Assembly: GCF_900142715.1 (NCBI RefSeq)
Contig: NZ_FRBX01000004.1
Coordinates: forward strand, 616,606-680,605
Origin: Flavobacterium pectinovorum
GTDB taxonomy: Bacteria; Bacteroidota; Bacteroidia; Flavobacteriales; Flavobacteriaceae
Length of the DNA stretch: 64,000 nt
Direction of reading: 5' to 3'
The translations under genes and the position numbers were made by a program. Positions 8,784 to 17,981 of the stretch are shown piece by piece. Position 1 is the stretch's first letter; every line of letters starts with the position of its first letter. The notes under the pieces were generated by a model. It was given only the letters and a program-made list of their open reading frames with translations. It had not been told where the DNA came from and did not search any database.

Positions 8784-10961
8784 TTAAAATGAAACATTCA
8801 AACCAAAATTTAACCCCCATTGAAATTGGTTGAAAGACTGTTCGCTTAAAGGATTTATATAATAATTCATTGCAGGCTCAACAAAAACATTTGTTTTTTT
8901 ATAAATGCGATATTGTACAGTAGTGCTTAATAGTGAGCCATATACATAATCGTTTGCGTTTACATTTTCACCAATAGAACTGCCATTTAAAGCCATATCG
9001 TTTGAAATTAATTTACCTACAAAACCACCGGTATTCAAACTAATATTGGTTTTGTTTTTATTAAAAATAGAATACGAAACCTCCAATGGTACCTCAAGAT
9101 ATCTTAAATTCTGATCCAGTTTTCCCGTTTCTAAATTATCACTTTTTAAAGCCATTATTGTATTAGTAGGCACAAATATATAATTGGCATTATTTGTAAT
9201 ATGAGAAGTAGCTACCGTTGCATTTTGGTTGAAATAATCACTTGAAGTCAAAAAAGCATTTGTAGTTCTCATATAAGAAACATTGGCAATGCTCTGACCC
9301 AATTCATTGAATTTTACGCCAGAACTTACAGCCCACTTTTTATTGATTTTATATTTCGTTTTTACACCGTAACTGTTACTTTGCTTAGAATCGTTGACGT
9401 TGCCTAAAGTTTTGTCATTTTTATAATTCTCAGAATTGGCAACTCCGGCAAAAACTTCCACAGCCCATTTTTCATTTTTAGCAATAGCTTTGTCTTCTTT
9501 TTCTTTTTTAGTTTCGGGAGTTACGGTAACAATACCTTTTTCTAAATTTTGAAGTTCAGCCAATTGAACAGAATCTTGTTTACTTAATGCATCACCAAAT
9601 TTTGAAGTGCTTTTTTGATTATCAGCAATAGCTCTTTCGTTTGTTATGATTTCGTTTTTAAATCCTTTTGCAGCCGTATTTGTTTTTTGATCTTTATTTA
9701 ATGCTGAATTAAAAGGATTTGAAGCCAGATTGTTCTCGTTTTTTAAATTCAGTTTATCTTCGAAAATAGAAGAAGGTGTTTGGTTTTCAGAACCAGAATT
9801 AATGGAATTTGTTTTATTCGGAACAACTGATTTTTCAGCTACAGCCTGATTTGCTTTTGCATTTTCAATATTTGAAAACTGATTTTTAGAACCAGAATTA
9901 AAGGTGTTTGTTTTATTAGTAACAGCTGATTTTTCGGCTACAGCCTGATTTGTTTTTGCATTTTCAATATTTGAAAACTGATTTTTAGAACCAGAATTAA
10001 AGGTGTTTGTTTTATTAGTAACAGCTGATTTTTCGGCTACAGCCTGATTTATTTTTGCATTTTCAATATTTGAAAACTGATTTTTAGAACCAGAATTAAA
10101 CGAATTTGTTTTATTCGGAACAACTGATTTTTCGGCTACAGCCTGATTTACTTTTGCATTTTCAATATTAGAAAACTGATTTTTAGAACCAGAATTAAAG
10201 GTGTTTATTTTATTAGGAACGACTGATTTTTCGGCTACAGCCTGATTTGCTTTTACTTTTTCAGTATTTGGTATTTGAAATTTAGAAGGCGAATTAAATG
10301 TATTTTCATTATTCGGAACAAGAGATTTTCCAGCTACAGCCTGATTTGAATTTCTTTTTTCAGAATTTAATGTTTCAGCCTTAGAAGCGGTATTAAAGCC
10401 ATTCTCATTATTTGGGGCAAATGATTTTTCGGCTACTGCCTGATTTGGTTTATTTACTTCTAAATTTGATTTTCCATTTAAAACACCTTCTTTATTGCTT
10501 TTGTTTTTGGTGTTTATAGAACTGACTGTCGTTTTTTGATTTTGATTGATTTTAGAAGGATCGGATATGTTTTTTGTTTCTTTTTCAGATGAGTTTCCCA
10601 GCGCAACAGCGTTTTCTGCACTTTTTATTTCGTTGATAATTGTATCTTTCTGAATATTGTTTTCTTCAATGCTTCTTGTTTTTGAATCATTTAAGTCTGT
10701 ATTTTTCTCGTCCAGAACAACATTATTATTTTTAGAGCTATTATCAATAGTTTTAATTCCTGCATCAGAACTAAAATGTAAAACAGTTGGAAGCATTAAA
10801 CCCAATAACAAGCATGCGGCAGCAGACCACCAAAGAATCGCTCTTTTTTTCTTTTTTGGTTTGTCTAGTTTTTCTTCAATCTGACTCCATAATTCAGGAG
10901 GCGGAACACTTGAAAAGTTTTCCATTGATGAAAAAATATCTTCTATATTTTGCTTTTTCAT
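8784..10961 (-). CDS. Anti-sigma-like membrane protein with 33-residue repeats and C-terminal beta-barrel
   Basis: A 725-residue protein whose ATG overlaps the stop of the sigma-factor gene (ATGA). Residues 1-40 are soluble and charged (PPPELWSQIEEKL); about 42-63 form one membrane helix (WWSAAACLLLGLMLPTVL); about 65-495 are low-complexity, K/N/S/E-rich, including tandem 33-residue repeats built on NQAVAEKS and FNSGSKNQFSNIENAK; about 498-725 are an outer-membrane beta-barrel-like domain of alternating strands ending in GLNFGLNVSF with terminal aromatic Phe. The layout suggests one chain anchored in the inner membrane, crossing the periplasm and ending in the outer membrane. Anti-sigma function is inferred from position and topology only; no known anti-sigma domain is recognised. 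Confidence 0.85.
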   Translation of the reverse strand: MKKQNIEDIFSSMENFSSVPPPELWSQIEEKLDKPKKKKRAILWWSAAACLLLGLMLPTVLHFSSDAGIKTIDNSSKNNNVVLDEKNTDLNDSKTRSIEENNIQKDTIINEIKSAENAVALGNSSEKETKNISDPSKINQNQKTTVSSINTKNKSNKEGVLNGKSNLEVNKPNQAVAEKSFAPNNENGFNTASKAETLNSEKRNSNQAVAGKSLVPNNENTFNSPSKFQIPNTEKVKANQAVAEKSVVPNKINTFNSGSKNQFSNIENAKVNQAVAEKSVVPNKTNSFNSGSKNQFSNIENAKINQAVAEKSAVTNKTNTFNSGSKNQFSNIENAKTNQAVAEKSAVTNKTNTFNSGSKNQFSNIENAKANQAVAEKSVVPNKTNSINSGSENQTPSSIFEDKLNLKNENNLASNPFNSALNKDQKTNTAAKGFKNEIITNERAIADNQKSTSKFGDALSKQDSVQLAELQNLEKGIVTVTPETKKEKEDKAIAKNEKWAVEVFAGVANSENYKNDKTLGNVNDSKQSNSYGVKTKYKINKKWAVSSGVKFNELGQSIANVSYMRTTNAFLTSSDYFNQNATVATSHITNNANYIFVPTNTIMALKSDNLETGKLDQNLRYLEVPLEVSYSIFNKNKTNISLNTGGFVGKLISNDMALNGSSIGENVNANDYVYGSLLSTTVQYRIYKKTNVFVEPAMNYYINPLSEQSFNQFQWGLNFGLNVSF
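9776..10470 (-). repeat. 99-bp tandem repeat inside the beta-barrel gene
   Basis: The word GCCTGATTT recurs on the plus strand at 9844, 9943, 10042, 10141, 10240, 10339 and 10438, a strict 99-bp period. The units between about 9840 and 10250 are nearly identical; the outer units are diverged. The period keeps the 33-residue reading frame, so unit gain or loss would change only linker length. Confidence 0.93.
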
Positions 10962-11509
10962 GCTGTCTTAAAATTTTTTATGCTCAAAATTCTCTTTTGC
11001 AAAATGCGCTTGGCCCTGTTTAAATTTGATTTTGATGTTCCTTCTGAGATCTTTAGTAATTCGGCTATTTCCTTATGTTTCATTTTTTCAAAAACATACA
11101 AGTTAAAAACCGTCCTGTATTGATCTGGTAAATCCCGAATATATTCTAACAGTTTTTCTTGTTCTATTGGCGGGATATCCAGTTCCTGTTCTTCAATAAA
11201 ATCGGTATCAGGATCAAAAACATCCAAAAAGAAACTTTCTTTTTTCTTTTTATTTAAAGCCTCAATGAGTTTGTTTATAAAAATTCGCTTCATCCAGCCT
11301 TCAAAACTTCCTTCAAACTTAAACTGATTTATTTTTTGAAAAACAACAATAAATGCTTCCTGAAAAACATCCTTTGCATCATCTTCGTTTTTCATATATT
11401 TTAAGCAAATGCCATATAAAACCGGAGAGAACAACTGATAAATTTTCAGTTGTCCCTCTCGTTCATTTTGCATGCATTGGCGAATATATTTTTCTAAATC
11501 GTCTTTCAA
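10958..11509 (-). CDS. ECF-type RNA polymerase sigma factor
   Basis: Sigma-70 family protein of 183 residues with region 2 (YMKNEDDAKDVFQEAFIVVFQKI, shown here as its DDAKDVFQEAF core near residue 42) and region 4 (YRTVFNLYVFEKMKHKEIAE, then SEGTSKSNLNRAKRIL) and no region 1 or 3, typical of ECF factors. It is co-transcribed and translationally coupled with the following repeat/barrel protein, which may act as its membrane-bound controller. A TAATTTTG element lies 22 bp before the ATG. Confidence 0.92.
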   Translation of the reverse strand: MKDDLEKYIRQCMQNEREGQLKIYQLFSPVLYGICLKYMKNEDDAKDVFQEAFIVVFQKINQFKFEGSFEGWMKRIFINKLIEALNKKKKESFFLDVFDPDTDFIEEQELDIPPIEQEKLLEYIRDLPDQYRTVFNLYVFEKMKHKEIAELLKISEGTSKSNLNRAKRILQKRILSIKNFKTA

Positions 11510-11531
11510 AAAGTGGTTAGATTTGTTTTGG

Positions 11532-11539
11532 CAAAATTA
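11532..11539 (-). promoter_or_regulatory. -7 promoter element for the sigma-factor operon
   Basis: Minus strand reads TAATTTTG, fitting TAnnTTTG, 22 bp upstream of the sigma-factor ATG. No convincing -33 box. Confidence 0.4.
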
Positions 11540-11559
11540 GCTTTTTTTAACTCATTTAA

Positions 11560-11955
11560 CTATCTTTTAAAAATAGTCCGGGTAGCGTCTGAGTTATTGC
11601 TTAAAATGGTTAGGTTTTGATTATCAAGCTTTTCGATTACATAAGTTTTACCTTCAAACGAAATAAGGTCATGTTCCAGATTATCTGCTGCACCAAGGCC
11701 TTTTCCAATTTCATAGCTGCTGTTTCTAATCTCTACATCATTTTTATACGTGATCACCCTTCCATCAGAAGTAAAAACTACTTTTTTAGTAAATCCACTT
11801 GTTTTTGGTGTAGCCGTGTAAGGATTATTGGTTCCTCCAATAGATTTTTCCCAAATCCAGGTATTTACTATCGCATTGGAATTTATTGTCTTTTCTGTAG
11901 CACAAAAGCTTGAAAAAAGACAAAAGGCAATAAAAAACAATAAAATTCTTTTCAT
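11560..11955 (-). CDS. Small exported protein, lipocalin-like
   Basis: A 131-residue protein with an N-terminal signal peptide (MKRILLFFIAFCLFSSFC). The cysteine at residue 18 is preceded by SSF, a poor lipobox, so it may be cleaved by signal peptidase I instead. The mature part alternates polar and hydrophobic residues (NTWIWEKS, KKVVFTSDGRVITYKND, ISFEGKTYVIEKLDNQNLTIL) like small lipocalin-like Bacteroidota proteins. Lies 7 bp downstream of the PrcB-like lipoprotein gene on the same strand, so the two are probably an operon. Function unknown. Confidence 0.75.
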   Translation of the reverse strand: MKRILLFFIAFCLFSSFCATEKTINSNAIVNTWIWEKSIGGTNNPYTATPKTSGFTKKVVFTSDGRVITYKNDVEIRNSSYEIGKGLGAADNLEHDLISFEGKTYVIEKLDNQNLTILSNNSDATRTIFKR

Positions 11956-11962
11956 AATCGGA

Positions 11963-12820
11963 TTATTTTAAACTTGTAATTTTATCCTGAATGGCTTTTT
12001 TGAAAAGTTTTATAGCGTCGCTTTGATCTGCAGTATCATAAGTATCAATGAAAATTTTAGTAACAGTTCCTGCCTGACGCATTTGAAAATAAACGCCGCC
12101 CTGATCTGCAGTATCCGGAGCACCGTACGTTTTGGTCTGACCTTTAATATTTAAAATTTCAGCTGGAACATTTTTTAAGAACAAAGTATATTCGCCTCTT
12201 TTTATTGTGCTGGTATATTTGTATTGCTCAAAACTATAACTTCCGTAAGCAACATCCTGAAATTTAAGAATGTTAAAATCATTTAATTGATAGAAATTAC
12301 GAATACTGCCAATGTTTCCAATAATAATATTATCAGGAGACTCTGAAGTTTTGATAAAAACAAGTGGTTTTTTAGTTGCAGGAATTAAAATAAAGTCTGA
12401 AGGATAAGTTGGTGTTTGTGTAATTTGTTCACCTGCCTGTGGGCTTTTTTCATAAAAGGTGATAATCATTTGACAGCTATTTTCATACATAGAAGTGACT
12501 TTAATTTCATATCCGCTTGTTGGTTTTGCTCCGGCATAAACCCCAACTAAATGGGTTTTTGTAAAATCAATATTAGGATCACTGGCAACAGCACAAGTGT
12601 TTTCATGCTTTGTAAATGCCTTATCCATACTTTCCTGAGTATCTATATAAATAGCCTGAGGGTTATTAGGCATATTTTTTACACTATAATTACATAAAAG
12701 AGGAAATCCTGTAAAAGGCACATTTACATCAGGTCCGCAATCTGTATTAAAATCATCGTTGTTAAGGGAGCAGGCACTAATTCCAAAAGCTATAAATAAG
12801 CCAAGCATTATTTTTTTCAT
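11963..12820 (-). CDS. Lipoprotein with PrcB-type C-terminal domain
   Basis: A 285-residue lipoprotein: signal peptide and lipobox ISAC with Cys at residue 17, then an acidic stretch (NNDDFNTDC). Residues about 60-160 match the PrcB_C (protease-complex stability) pattern: HLVGVYAGAKPTSGYEIKV, then a strand, then PTYPSDFILIPATKKPLVF. The C-terminal 120 residues (YTLFLKNVP, DTADQGGVYFQMRQAG, IFIDTYD) are a second module I cannot name. First gene of a two-gene unit with the small lipocalin-like protein. Confidence 0.78.
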   Translation of the reverse strand: MKKIMLGLFIAFGISACSLNNDDFNTDCGPDVNVPFTGFPLLCNYSVKNMPNNPQAIYIDTQESMDKAFTKHENTCAVASDPNIDFTKTHLVGVYAGAKPTSGYEIKVTSMYENSCQMIITFYEKSPQAGEQITQTPTYPSDFILIPATKKPLVFIKTSESPDNIIIGNIGSIRNFYQLNDFNILKFQDVAYGSYSFEQYKYTSTIKRGEYTLFLKNVPAEILNIKGQTKTYGAPDTADQGGVYFQMRQAGTVTKIFIDTYDTADQSDAIKLFKKAIQDKITSLK

Positions 12821-13021
12821 GATATTTTTTTAATAGGTTATATTTAATAGATAATCATCTTTTAAAAAGGTTGCGTAGAACGGTTTTTTTTGAGCGTATT
12901 TTTTTGAAAAATGGTTCAGAATGTTTGTTTAATTTTGAATTGATAATAATTCGTGAAATTTAAATTTTAAAATTCGGGACTACGTATTATTGCGTACTTT
13001 TACTTAAAAAACAACTTAGTT

Positions 13022-14395
13022 ATGTTCGACTTCCTTCCATTTTTATTGGTTTTTATAATCGCATTGCTACTAGGTATTTACTTTGGAAGAATATTGTTTT
13101 CGGCTAAATTTCAATCTGAAAAAGTTAGCTTGGAAGAAAGATTAAATGCCAATGTAAATCAGTATCAATTGCAGAAAGAGCAATTTGAAAATGACAGAAA
13201 AAATTTTGAAAGACTTTTGCAGCAAAATAATCTGGAAAAAGAAAATATCAGAACCGAAAAGGATAGTCTCGCCATACAGCTTTCAAAGAAAGAAGTAGAT
13301 TTTGAAAATTTATGGGAAAGGCATAAAGAACAAAAAGCAGAAATAACAGAGCTTCAGGAAAAATTCACCAAAGAATTTGAAAATTTGGCGAATAAAATTC
13401 TCGAAGAAAAATCGGCAAAATTTACAGAACAAAACAATGAAAATATGAAAAGTATCTTGTTGCCTTTACAGGATAAAATTCATGTTTTTGAGCAAAAAGT
13501 AGATCAGACACACAAAGAAAGTATTGACTATCATGCAGCTTTACGTCAGCAAATTTTAGGTTTAAGTGAAATGAATGCTCAAATGAGTAAAGAAACCTTA
13601 AACTTAACAAAAGCATTAAAAGGCGATAGTAAAATGCAGGGAAATTGGGGCGAATTGGTTCTGGAACGTGTTTTGGAAAAATCCGGACTGGAAAAAGGAA
13701 GAGAATACGAAGTACAGCAAAGTTTTACCAATACAGAAGGAACGCGTGTTTTGCCGGATGTTGTAATTAATTTACCAGACGGAAAGAAAATGATTGTCGA
13801 TTCGAAAGTTTCTTTGGTAGCCTATGAAAAATGGATCAACGAAGAGTCTGAGATTCTTAAAAGTGATTTTTTAAGAGAACACGTGCTTTCGATTAAAAGA
13901 CACGTAGAACAGCTTGGGAGTAAAAATTACCATGATTTATATCAAATTGAAAGCCCGGATTTTGTATTGCTTTTTATACCAATAGAGCCCGCTTTTGCGA
14001 TTGCTTTAAACGAAGATTCTACGTTATACAACAGAGCTTTTGATCGCAATATTGTAATTGTAACGCCAACCACATTATTGGCCACTTTACGCACCATTGA
14101 TAGTATGTGGAGCAATCAGAAACAGCAGGAAAATGCTTTTGAAATTGCAAGACAGGCCGGTGCATTGTATGATAAATTTGAAGGTTTTGTAACCGATTTA
14201 GTAAAAATTGGAAACAAAATAAAAGATACCAAAACCGAATATGAGAATGCAATGAACAAACTCGTTGATGGAAAAGGTAATCTAATTTCGAGTGTAGAAA
14301 GATTAAAGAAAATGGGAGCGAAGGCCAAAAAATCGCTTCCGGAAAATATTATTACAAGAGCCGCAAATACAGACGAAAGTCAATCCCTAAATTAA
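13022..14395 (+). CDS. rmuC: DNA recombination protein RmuC
   Basis: 457 residues: an N-terminal membrane helix (FLPFLLVFIIALLLGIYFG), a coiled coil to about residue 180, then the RmuC nuclease-like domain with GNWGELVLERVLEKSGL, LPDVVINLPDGKKMIVDSKV, where DSKV carries the restriction-endonuclease-fold D and K, and PTTLLATLRTIDSMW. RmuC limits inversions at short repeats in E. coli. The thioesterase gene follows after 24 bp and may be co-transcribed. Confidence 0.93.
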   Translation: MFDFLPFLLVFIIALLLGIYFGRILFSAKFQSEKVSLEERLNANVNQYQLQKEQFENDRKNFERLLQQNNLEKENIRTEKDSLAIQLSKKEVDFENLWERHKEQKAEITELQEKFTKEFENLANKILEEKSAKFTEQNNENMKSILLPLQDKIHVFEQKVDQTHKESIDYHAALRQQILGLSEMNAQMSKETLNLTKALKGDSKMQGNWGELVLERVLEKSGLEKGREYEVQQSFTNTEGTRVLPDVVINLPDGKKMIVDSKVSLVAYEKWINEESEILKSDFLREHVLSIKRHVEQLGSKNYHDLYQIESPDFVLLFIPIEPAFAIALNEDSTLYNRAFDRNIVIVTPTTLLATLRTIDSMWSNQKQQENAFEIARQAGALYDKFEGFVTDLVKIGNKIKDTKTEYENAMNKLVDGKGNLISSVERLKKMGAKAKKSLPENIITRAANTDESQSLN

Positions 14396-14419
14396 AACCT
14401 AACCAAACAGAATAAAAAC

Positions 14420-14968
14420 ATGACTACAGATTTTAAGCCCGTTTCATCATCAAAAATTAGTATTTCCGAATTAATGTTACCATCGCATACCAATTTCAGT
14501 GGTAAAATTCATGGAGGATATATTCTTCAATTATTAGATCAGATTGCCTTTGCTTCGGCATCAAAATTTTGCGGTAATTATTGTGTTACGGCTTCAGTTG
14601 ATACAGTGAATTTTTTAAAGCCTATCGAAGTAGGAGAATTAGTTACAATGAAGGCTTCCGTAAATTACGTAGGACGCAGTTCCATGATTGTAGGCATACG
14701 TGTTGAAGCTGAAAATATTCAGACTGGTGCCGTAAAACATTGTCTTTCGTCTTATTTTACAATGGTAGCAAAAGATAAAGAAGGCAAAAGTGTGCAGGTT
14801 CCAGGGCTTATTTTATCTAGTTTGGATGAAGTACGCAGATTTAGAAAATGCATCAAACAAATAGAAGCTAAAAAAGAATTAGAAGATCATGCAAAAATTA
14901 CGAATGTAAATTCTATAGAAGATTTGGCAAGTTTAGATAAATACAATGTTTTGTTAGAAATAGGATAA
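14420..14968 (+). CDS. Hot-dog acyl-CoA thioesterase (YciA/BACH-like)
   Basis: Cytoplasmic acyl-CoA hydrolase of 182 residues. The hot-dog signature is NFSGKIHGGYILQLLDQIAF followed by CVTASVDTVNFLKPIEVGELV, with the Asp after the HGG helix that is catalytic in YciA-type enzymes. The last 35 residues extend beyond the fold. It follows rmuC closely and precedes a VOC-family gene by 53 bp. Confidence 0.9.
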   Translation: MTTDFKPVSSSKISISELMLPSHTNFSGKIHGGYILQLLDQIAFASASKFCGNYCVTASVDTVNFLKPIEVGELVTMKASVNYVGRSSMIVGIRVEAENIQTGAVKHCLSSYFTMVAKDKEGKSVQVPGLILSSLDEVRRFRKCIKQIEAKKELEDHAKITNVNSIEDLASLDKYNVLLEIG

Positions 14969-15021
14969 TTCTATTTAAAATGATTTTTGTAAATTGAAAT
15001 CTATTATTAAAAAGAAGAGAA

Positions 15022-15417
15022 ATGGTCAAATTTGGATATACAATATTATATGTAGAAGATGTAGAAAAGTCGATTGTGTTTTATGAAAACGTTTTTGGTT
15101 TTTCAAGAAAATTTATTACACCTGATAATGATTATGGTGAATTGATTACTGGCGAAACTACGCTTTCATTTGCATCAAAAAAACTGGCAGCACAAAATTT
15201 AGAAGATGGTTTTATTGAAAGCAGTTTAGAAAACAAACCTTTTGCAATAGAAATAGGTTTTATAACCGATGATGTGCCCGAACTTGTACAAAAAGCAACT
15301 TCGTTTGGTGCAATATTGGTAAAAGAACCAACACAAAAACCGTGGGGTCAAGTTGTAGCGTATGTGAGAGATCTTGATGGTTTTTTAATTGAAATTTGTA
15401 CCGAAGTTGAAGGATAG
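15022..15417 (+). CDS. VOC-family protein (glyoxalase / bleomycin-resistance fold)
   Basis: 131 residues with two beta-alpha-beta-beta-beta modules: FGYTILYVEDVEKSIVFYEN at the start and QVVAYVRDLDGFLIEICTE at the end, the latter holding the metal-site glutamate (IEI). Only one clear metal histidine or glutamate pair is visible, so it could be a dioxygenase, isomerase or binding protein; the substrate cannot be told. Confidence 0.85.
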   Translation: MVKFGYTILYVEDVEKSIVFYENVFGFSRKFITPDNDYGELITGETTLSFASKKLAAQNLEDGFIESSLENKPFAIEIGFITDDVPELVQKATSFGAILVKEPTQKPWGQVVAYVRDLDGFLIEICTEVEG

Positions 15418-15451
15418 GAATTTAATTCACAAATTAATTATCATATAGTTC

Positions 15452-15499
15452 CTACGGGATACTTTGAAACACACATATCCACTTCAAAGTGTCCCGTAG
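15452..15499. repeat. Inverted repeat in a 321-bp intergenic gap
   Basis: Arms 15452-15468 and 15483-15499 pair over 17 bases with one G-U mismatch (CTACGGGATACTTTGAA against TTCAAAGTGTCCCGTAG). It lies after the VOC gene; without a T-run it is not a classic terminator. Nothing else is recognisable between 15418 and 15738. Confidence 0.7.
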
Positions 15500-15738
15500 A
15501 GACAATACTTCATCACCAATATTTCTGCCTCATTCTGCATTTGAAGAGCAAAAACATTTCACAAATATTTAGCATAATACCAGCGACTAAGCTCCGGAAA
15601 ATTACGTAACTTTAAGTGTATATATAAGTTGCTATATTTAACGGAATAACTGCCATTCGATTTTTCAAAACTGATTTTTTCAGTTGTCTATTTTAATTTA
15701 AAAAATGGAGTGACATAATTGTTTAATTGCTGACGATT

Positions 15739-16308
15739 ATGAAAAGAACTACTTTACTTATTTTGCTTTTTACTGCATTTTCTTTGTATGCTCAGGAAAA
15801 ATTTACAACCAATACAGCCACAGTAAATTTTGAGGCATCCATTCCTCTTTTTGAAGAAATAAAAGCAGTAAATAGATCGGCTGTGATAGTTTTAGAGCCT
15901 AAAACCAGTACATTTATTTGTACAGTTATAATCAGAGATTTTCGATTTAAATTAGATTTAATGCAAGAACATTTTAATGAAAACTATTTAGAGAGCCATC
16001 GTTATCCTAAAGCCGTTTTTAAAGGAAAAATTGCAAAATTTGATATTAAAGATATTGATGACGCCGAAAAGGAATATTTGATAAAAGGAAAATTAACCGT
16101 ACACGGAAAATCACGAGAAATTGAAGTAAAAGCCTTGTTGAAAAAAGTTAATGAAGGAATACAAATTCATTCTGATTTTCCAATTTTGGTATCTGATTTT
16201 GATATTTCAATCCCGATGAAAATCGGTTCAAAAATCTCATCGACTGCAAATACAGGTTTGACCGGAGTTATTAGAAACGAGGAATTGGCTCTTTTAACTT
16301 TAAAATAA
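15739..16308 (+). CDS. YceI-family periplasmic lipid/isoprenoid-binding protein
   Basis: 189 residues beginning at MKRTTLLILLF, a signal peptide ending at SLYAQ; an upstream in-frame TTG at 15727 is ignored. The YceI pattern is clear: NTATVNFEAS, an MQEHFNENYLES helix, RYPKAVFKGKI, IKGKLTVHGKSREIEV and a final strand with GLTGVIRNEELAL. YceI folds are beta-barrels that bind polyisoprenoids or other amphiphiles. Its place at the edge of a carotenoid/photoprotection gene group makes an isoprenoid ligand attractive, but that is inference. Converges with the TIGR01777 gene 4 bp away. Confidence 0.88.
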   Translation: MKRTTLLILLFTAFSLYAQEKFTTNTATVNFEASIPLFEEIKAVNRSAVIVLEPKTSTFICTVIIRDFRFKLDLMQEHFNENYLESHRYPKAVFKGKIAKFDIKDIDDAEKEYLIKGKLTVHGKSREIEVKALLKKVNEGIQIHSDFPILVSDFDISIPMKIGSKISSTANTGLTGVIRNEELALLTLK

Positions 16309-16312
16309 AAAA

Positions 16313-17224
16313 TCATGACAAACTATGAGAAAGTGCAGTTTCGATATCAGTAAATTGAAACTCAAAACCCGTTTGTTGTATTTTTTCAGAAGAAACTCTT
16401 TGTCCTTCCAAAACAGCAACACTCATTTCGCCCAAAGCAAAGCGAATTAAAAAAGCAGGTACTTTTGGGAGCCAGATTTTATATCCGTACAGGCTAGCCA
16501 GAATTTTAGAAAATGAGCCATTGGTAGTATTGTCTGTAATCGCAGCGTTATATGCACCGTGCATTTCCGGATCAATGACAGCTTTTAAATAAATCTGGCA
16601 CAGATCTTCAATATGAATCCAGGGCAAATACTGTTTTCCGGAACCTAAAATAGTGCCAAAACCTGCTTTGAATGATGGATTAATCTTTTTAAGAAAGCCC
16701 TCATTTTTTCCAAAAACAATTCCAGTCCTTACTTTTACGGTTCTAATTCCTAATGAATTAATTTCATCAACAGCATCTTCCCATTTTTGGCAGGTTATCC
16801 CTAAAAAGTCATTTGCCGGAGGCTGGTCTTCGGTACAAATTTGTTTGCTGGTATATGCGCCGTAAATTCCAATAGCCGAAGCCGAAATAAATGCATCCAG
16901 TGATTTGTTTTTCTTCTTTAAAATATTAAAAATTAGTTTGATTGGTTTTGTCCGACTTTCCAGAATTGCTTTTTTGCGTTTTTCTGTCCATCGTTTTTCA
17001 ACAATTCCTTCACCTGCTAAATGAATAATATAATCTGCCTTAAGGACGGCTTCTTCCTCTATAAAATCATTTTCTAAATCCCATTTGTAATAAGTGATTA
17101 AAGGAGTATTTTTTCGATCACTGCGGCTTAGTACAGAAACCGAAAAACCATTAGCAATTAATACTTCGGTTAAGTATTTGCCAATGAACCCTGATCCGCC
17201 GGTAAGTAAGACATTTTTGGACAT
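16313..17224 (-). CDS. TIGR01777 family NAD-dependent epimerase/oxidoreductase
   Basis: 303-residue extended SDR: TGGSGFIGKYL nucleotide-binding loop at residue 8, HLAGEGIVEKRWTEKRK near 70, SASAIGIYG near 115 and the C-terminal DUF1731-like region from about 245 (PAFLIRFALGEMSVAVLEGQRV). Members are found next to photolyase and carotenoid genes in many bacteria; the reaction is unknown. Divergent from the TetR gene, with 94 bp between them that may hold shared regulation. Confidence 0.9.
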   Translation of the reverse strand: MSKNVLLTGGSGFIGKYLTEVLIANGFSVSVLSRSDRKNTPLITYYKWDLENDFIEEEAVLKADYIIHLAGEGIVEKRWTEKRKKAILESRTKPIKLIFNILKKKNKSLDAFISASAIGIYGAYTSKQICTEDQPPANDFLGITCQKWEDAVDEINSLGIRTVKVRTGIVFGKNEGFLKKINPSFKAGFGTILGSGKQYLPWIHIEDLCQIYLKAVIDPEMHGAYNAAITDNTTNGSFSKILASLYGYKIWLPKVPAFLIRFALGEMSVAVLEGQRVSSEKIQQTGFEFQFTDIETALSHSLS

Positions 17225-17318
17225 GATTTATAATATATTTAACAGTGCATCTTGTTTAGCGATTAGTAAAGATAATTAAACATTGCTTACCTTTAAGGCG
17301 AATTCTAAATTAATTAAA

Positions 17319-17981
17319 ATGGATACTAAAAAGAAGATAATCAACAAAGAAGATATCGTTTCGCTATACATGAATGAGATTTTAGAGAAAGGGCAAAAGC
17401 CAAAATCTGTATACCATTTTGCAAAAGAAAATGATTTTGAAGAAACAGAATTTTATGCTTTTTTTGGAACATTGGAAGGTTTAGAAAAAGAAATTTTCAG
17501 GCTCTTTTTTGTCAATACAGTTGATTTGCTTCATAAAAATGCAGATTACCAGGAGTATGATATGAAAAACAAAATGTTGAGTTTTTACTTTACTTTTTTC
17601 GAAATACTGACTGCCAACAGAAGTTACGTCCTGCAATCATTAAAAATAGATAGAAATCCCTTAAAAAACCTTTCGCAATTATCATTGCTTCGAGAAAGTT
17701 TTAAAGAATATGTTTCAGAAATCCTGACAGATGATTATAGAATTGAGCAGGAAAAATTTCAAAAATTTCAGGAAAAAGGAATTCAGGAATCGGCCTGGCT
17801 GCAATTAATGATGACGATTAAATTCTGGATGGATGATGCGTCTCCGGCTTTTGAAAAAACGGATATTTTTATCGAAAAATCGGTAAACGCTTCGTTTGAG
17901 TTAATGAATGTTGCGCCATTGAACCATCTTTTAGATTTCGGAAAATTTCTTTTTAAAGAAAAAATATACAACAAACAATGA
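17319..17981 (+). CDS. TetR-family regulator
   Basis: 220 residues starting at MDTKKKIINKEDIV (the in-frame TTG at 17283 lacks support). The N-terminal helix-turn-helix fits a degenerate TetR domain: DIVSLYMNEILEKG, then SVYHFAKENDFEETEFYAFF as the recognition helix region. The C-terminal half is an all-helical ligand/dimerisation domain. Its stop overlaps the start of the AarF kinase gene (ATGA), so the two are translationally coupled. Ligand unknown. Confidence 0.8.
   Translation: MDTKKKIINKEDIVSLYMNEILEKGQKPKSVYHFAKENDFEETEFYAFFGTLEGLEKEIFRLFFVNTVDLLHKNADYQEYDMKNKMLSFYFTFFEILTANRSYVLQSLKIDRNPLKNLSQLSLLRESFKEYVSEILTDDYRIEQEKFQKFQEKGIQESAWLQLMMTIKFWMDDASPAFEKTDIFIEKSVNASFELMNVAPLNHLLDFGKFLFKEKIYNKQ

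Noticed and set aside
9776..10470. Possible CRISPR array
   Set aside because: Regular spacing, but the 99-bp units are contiguous, in-frame and have no unique spacers.
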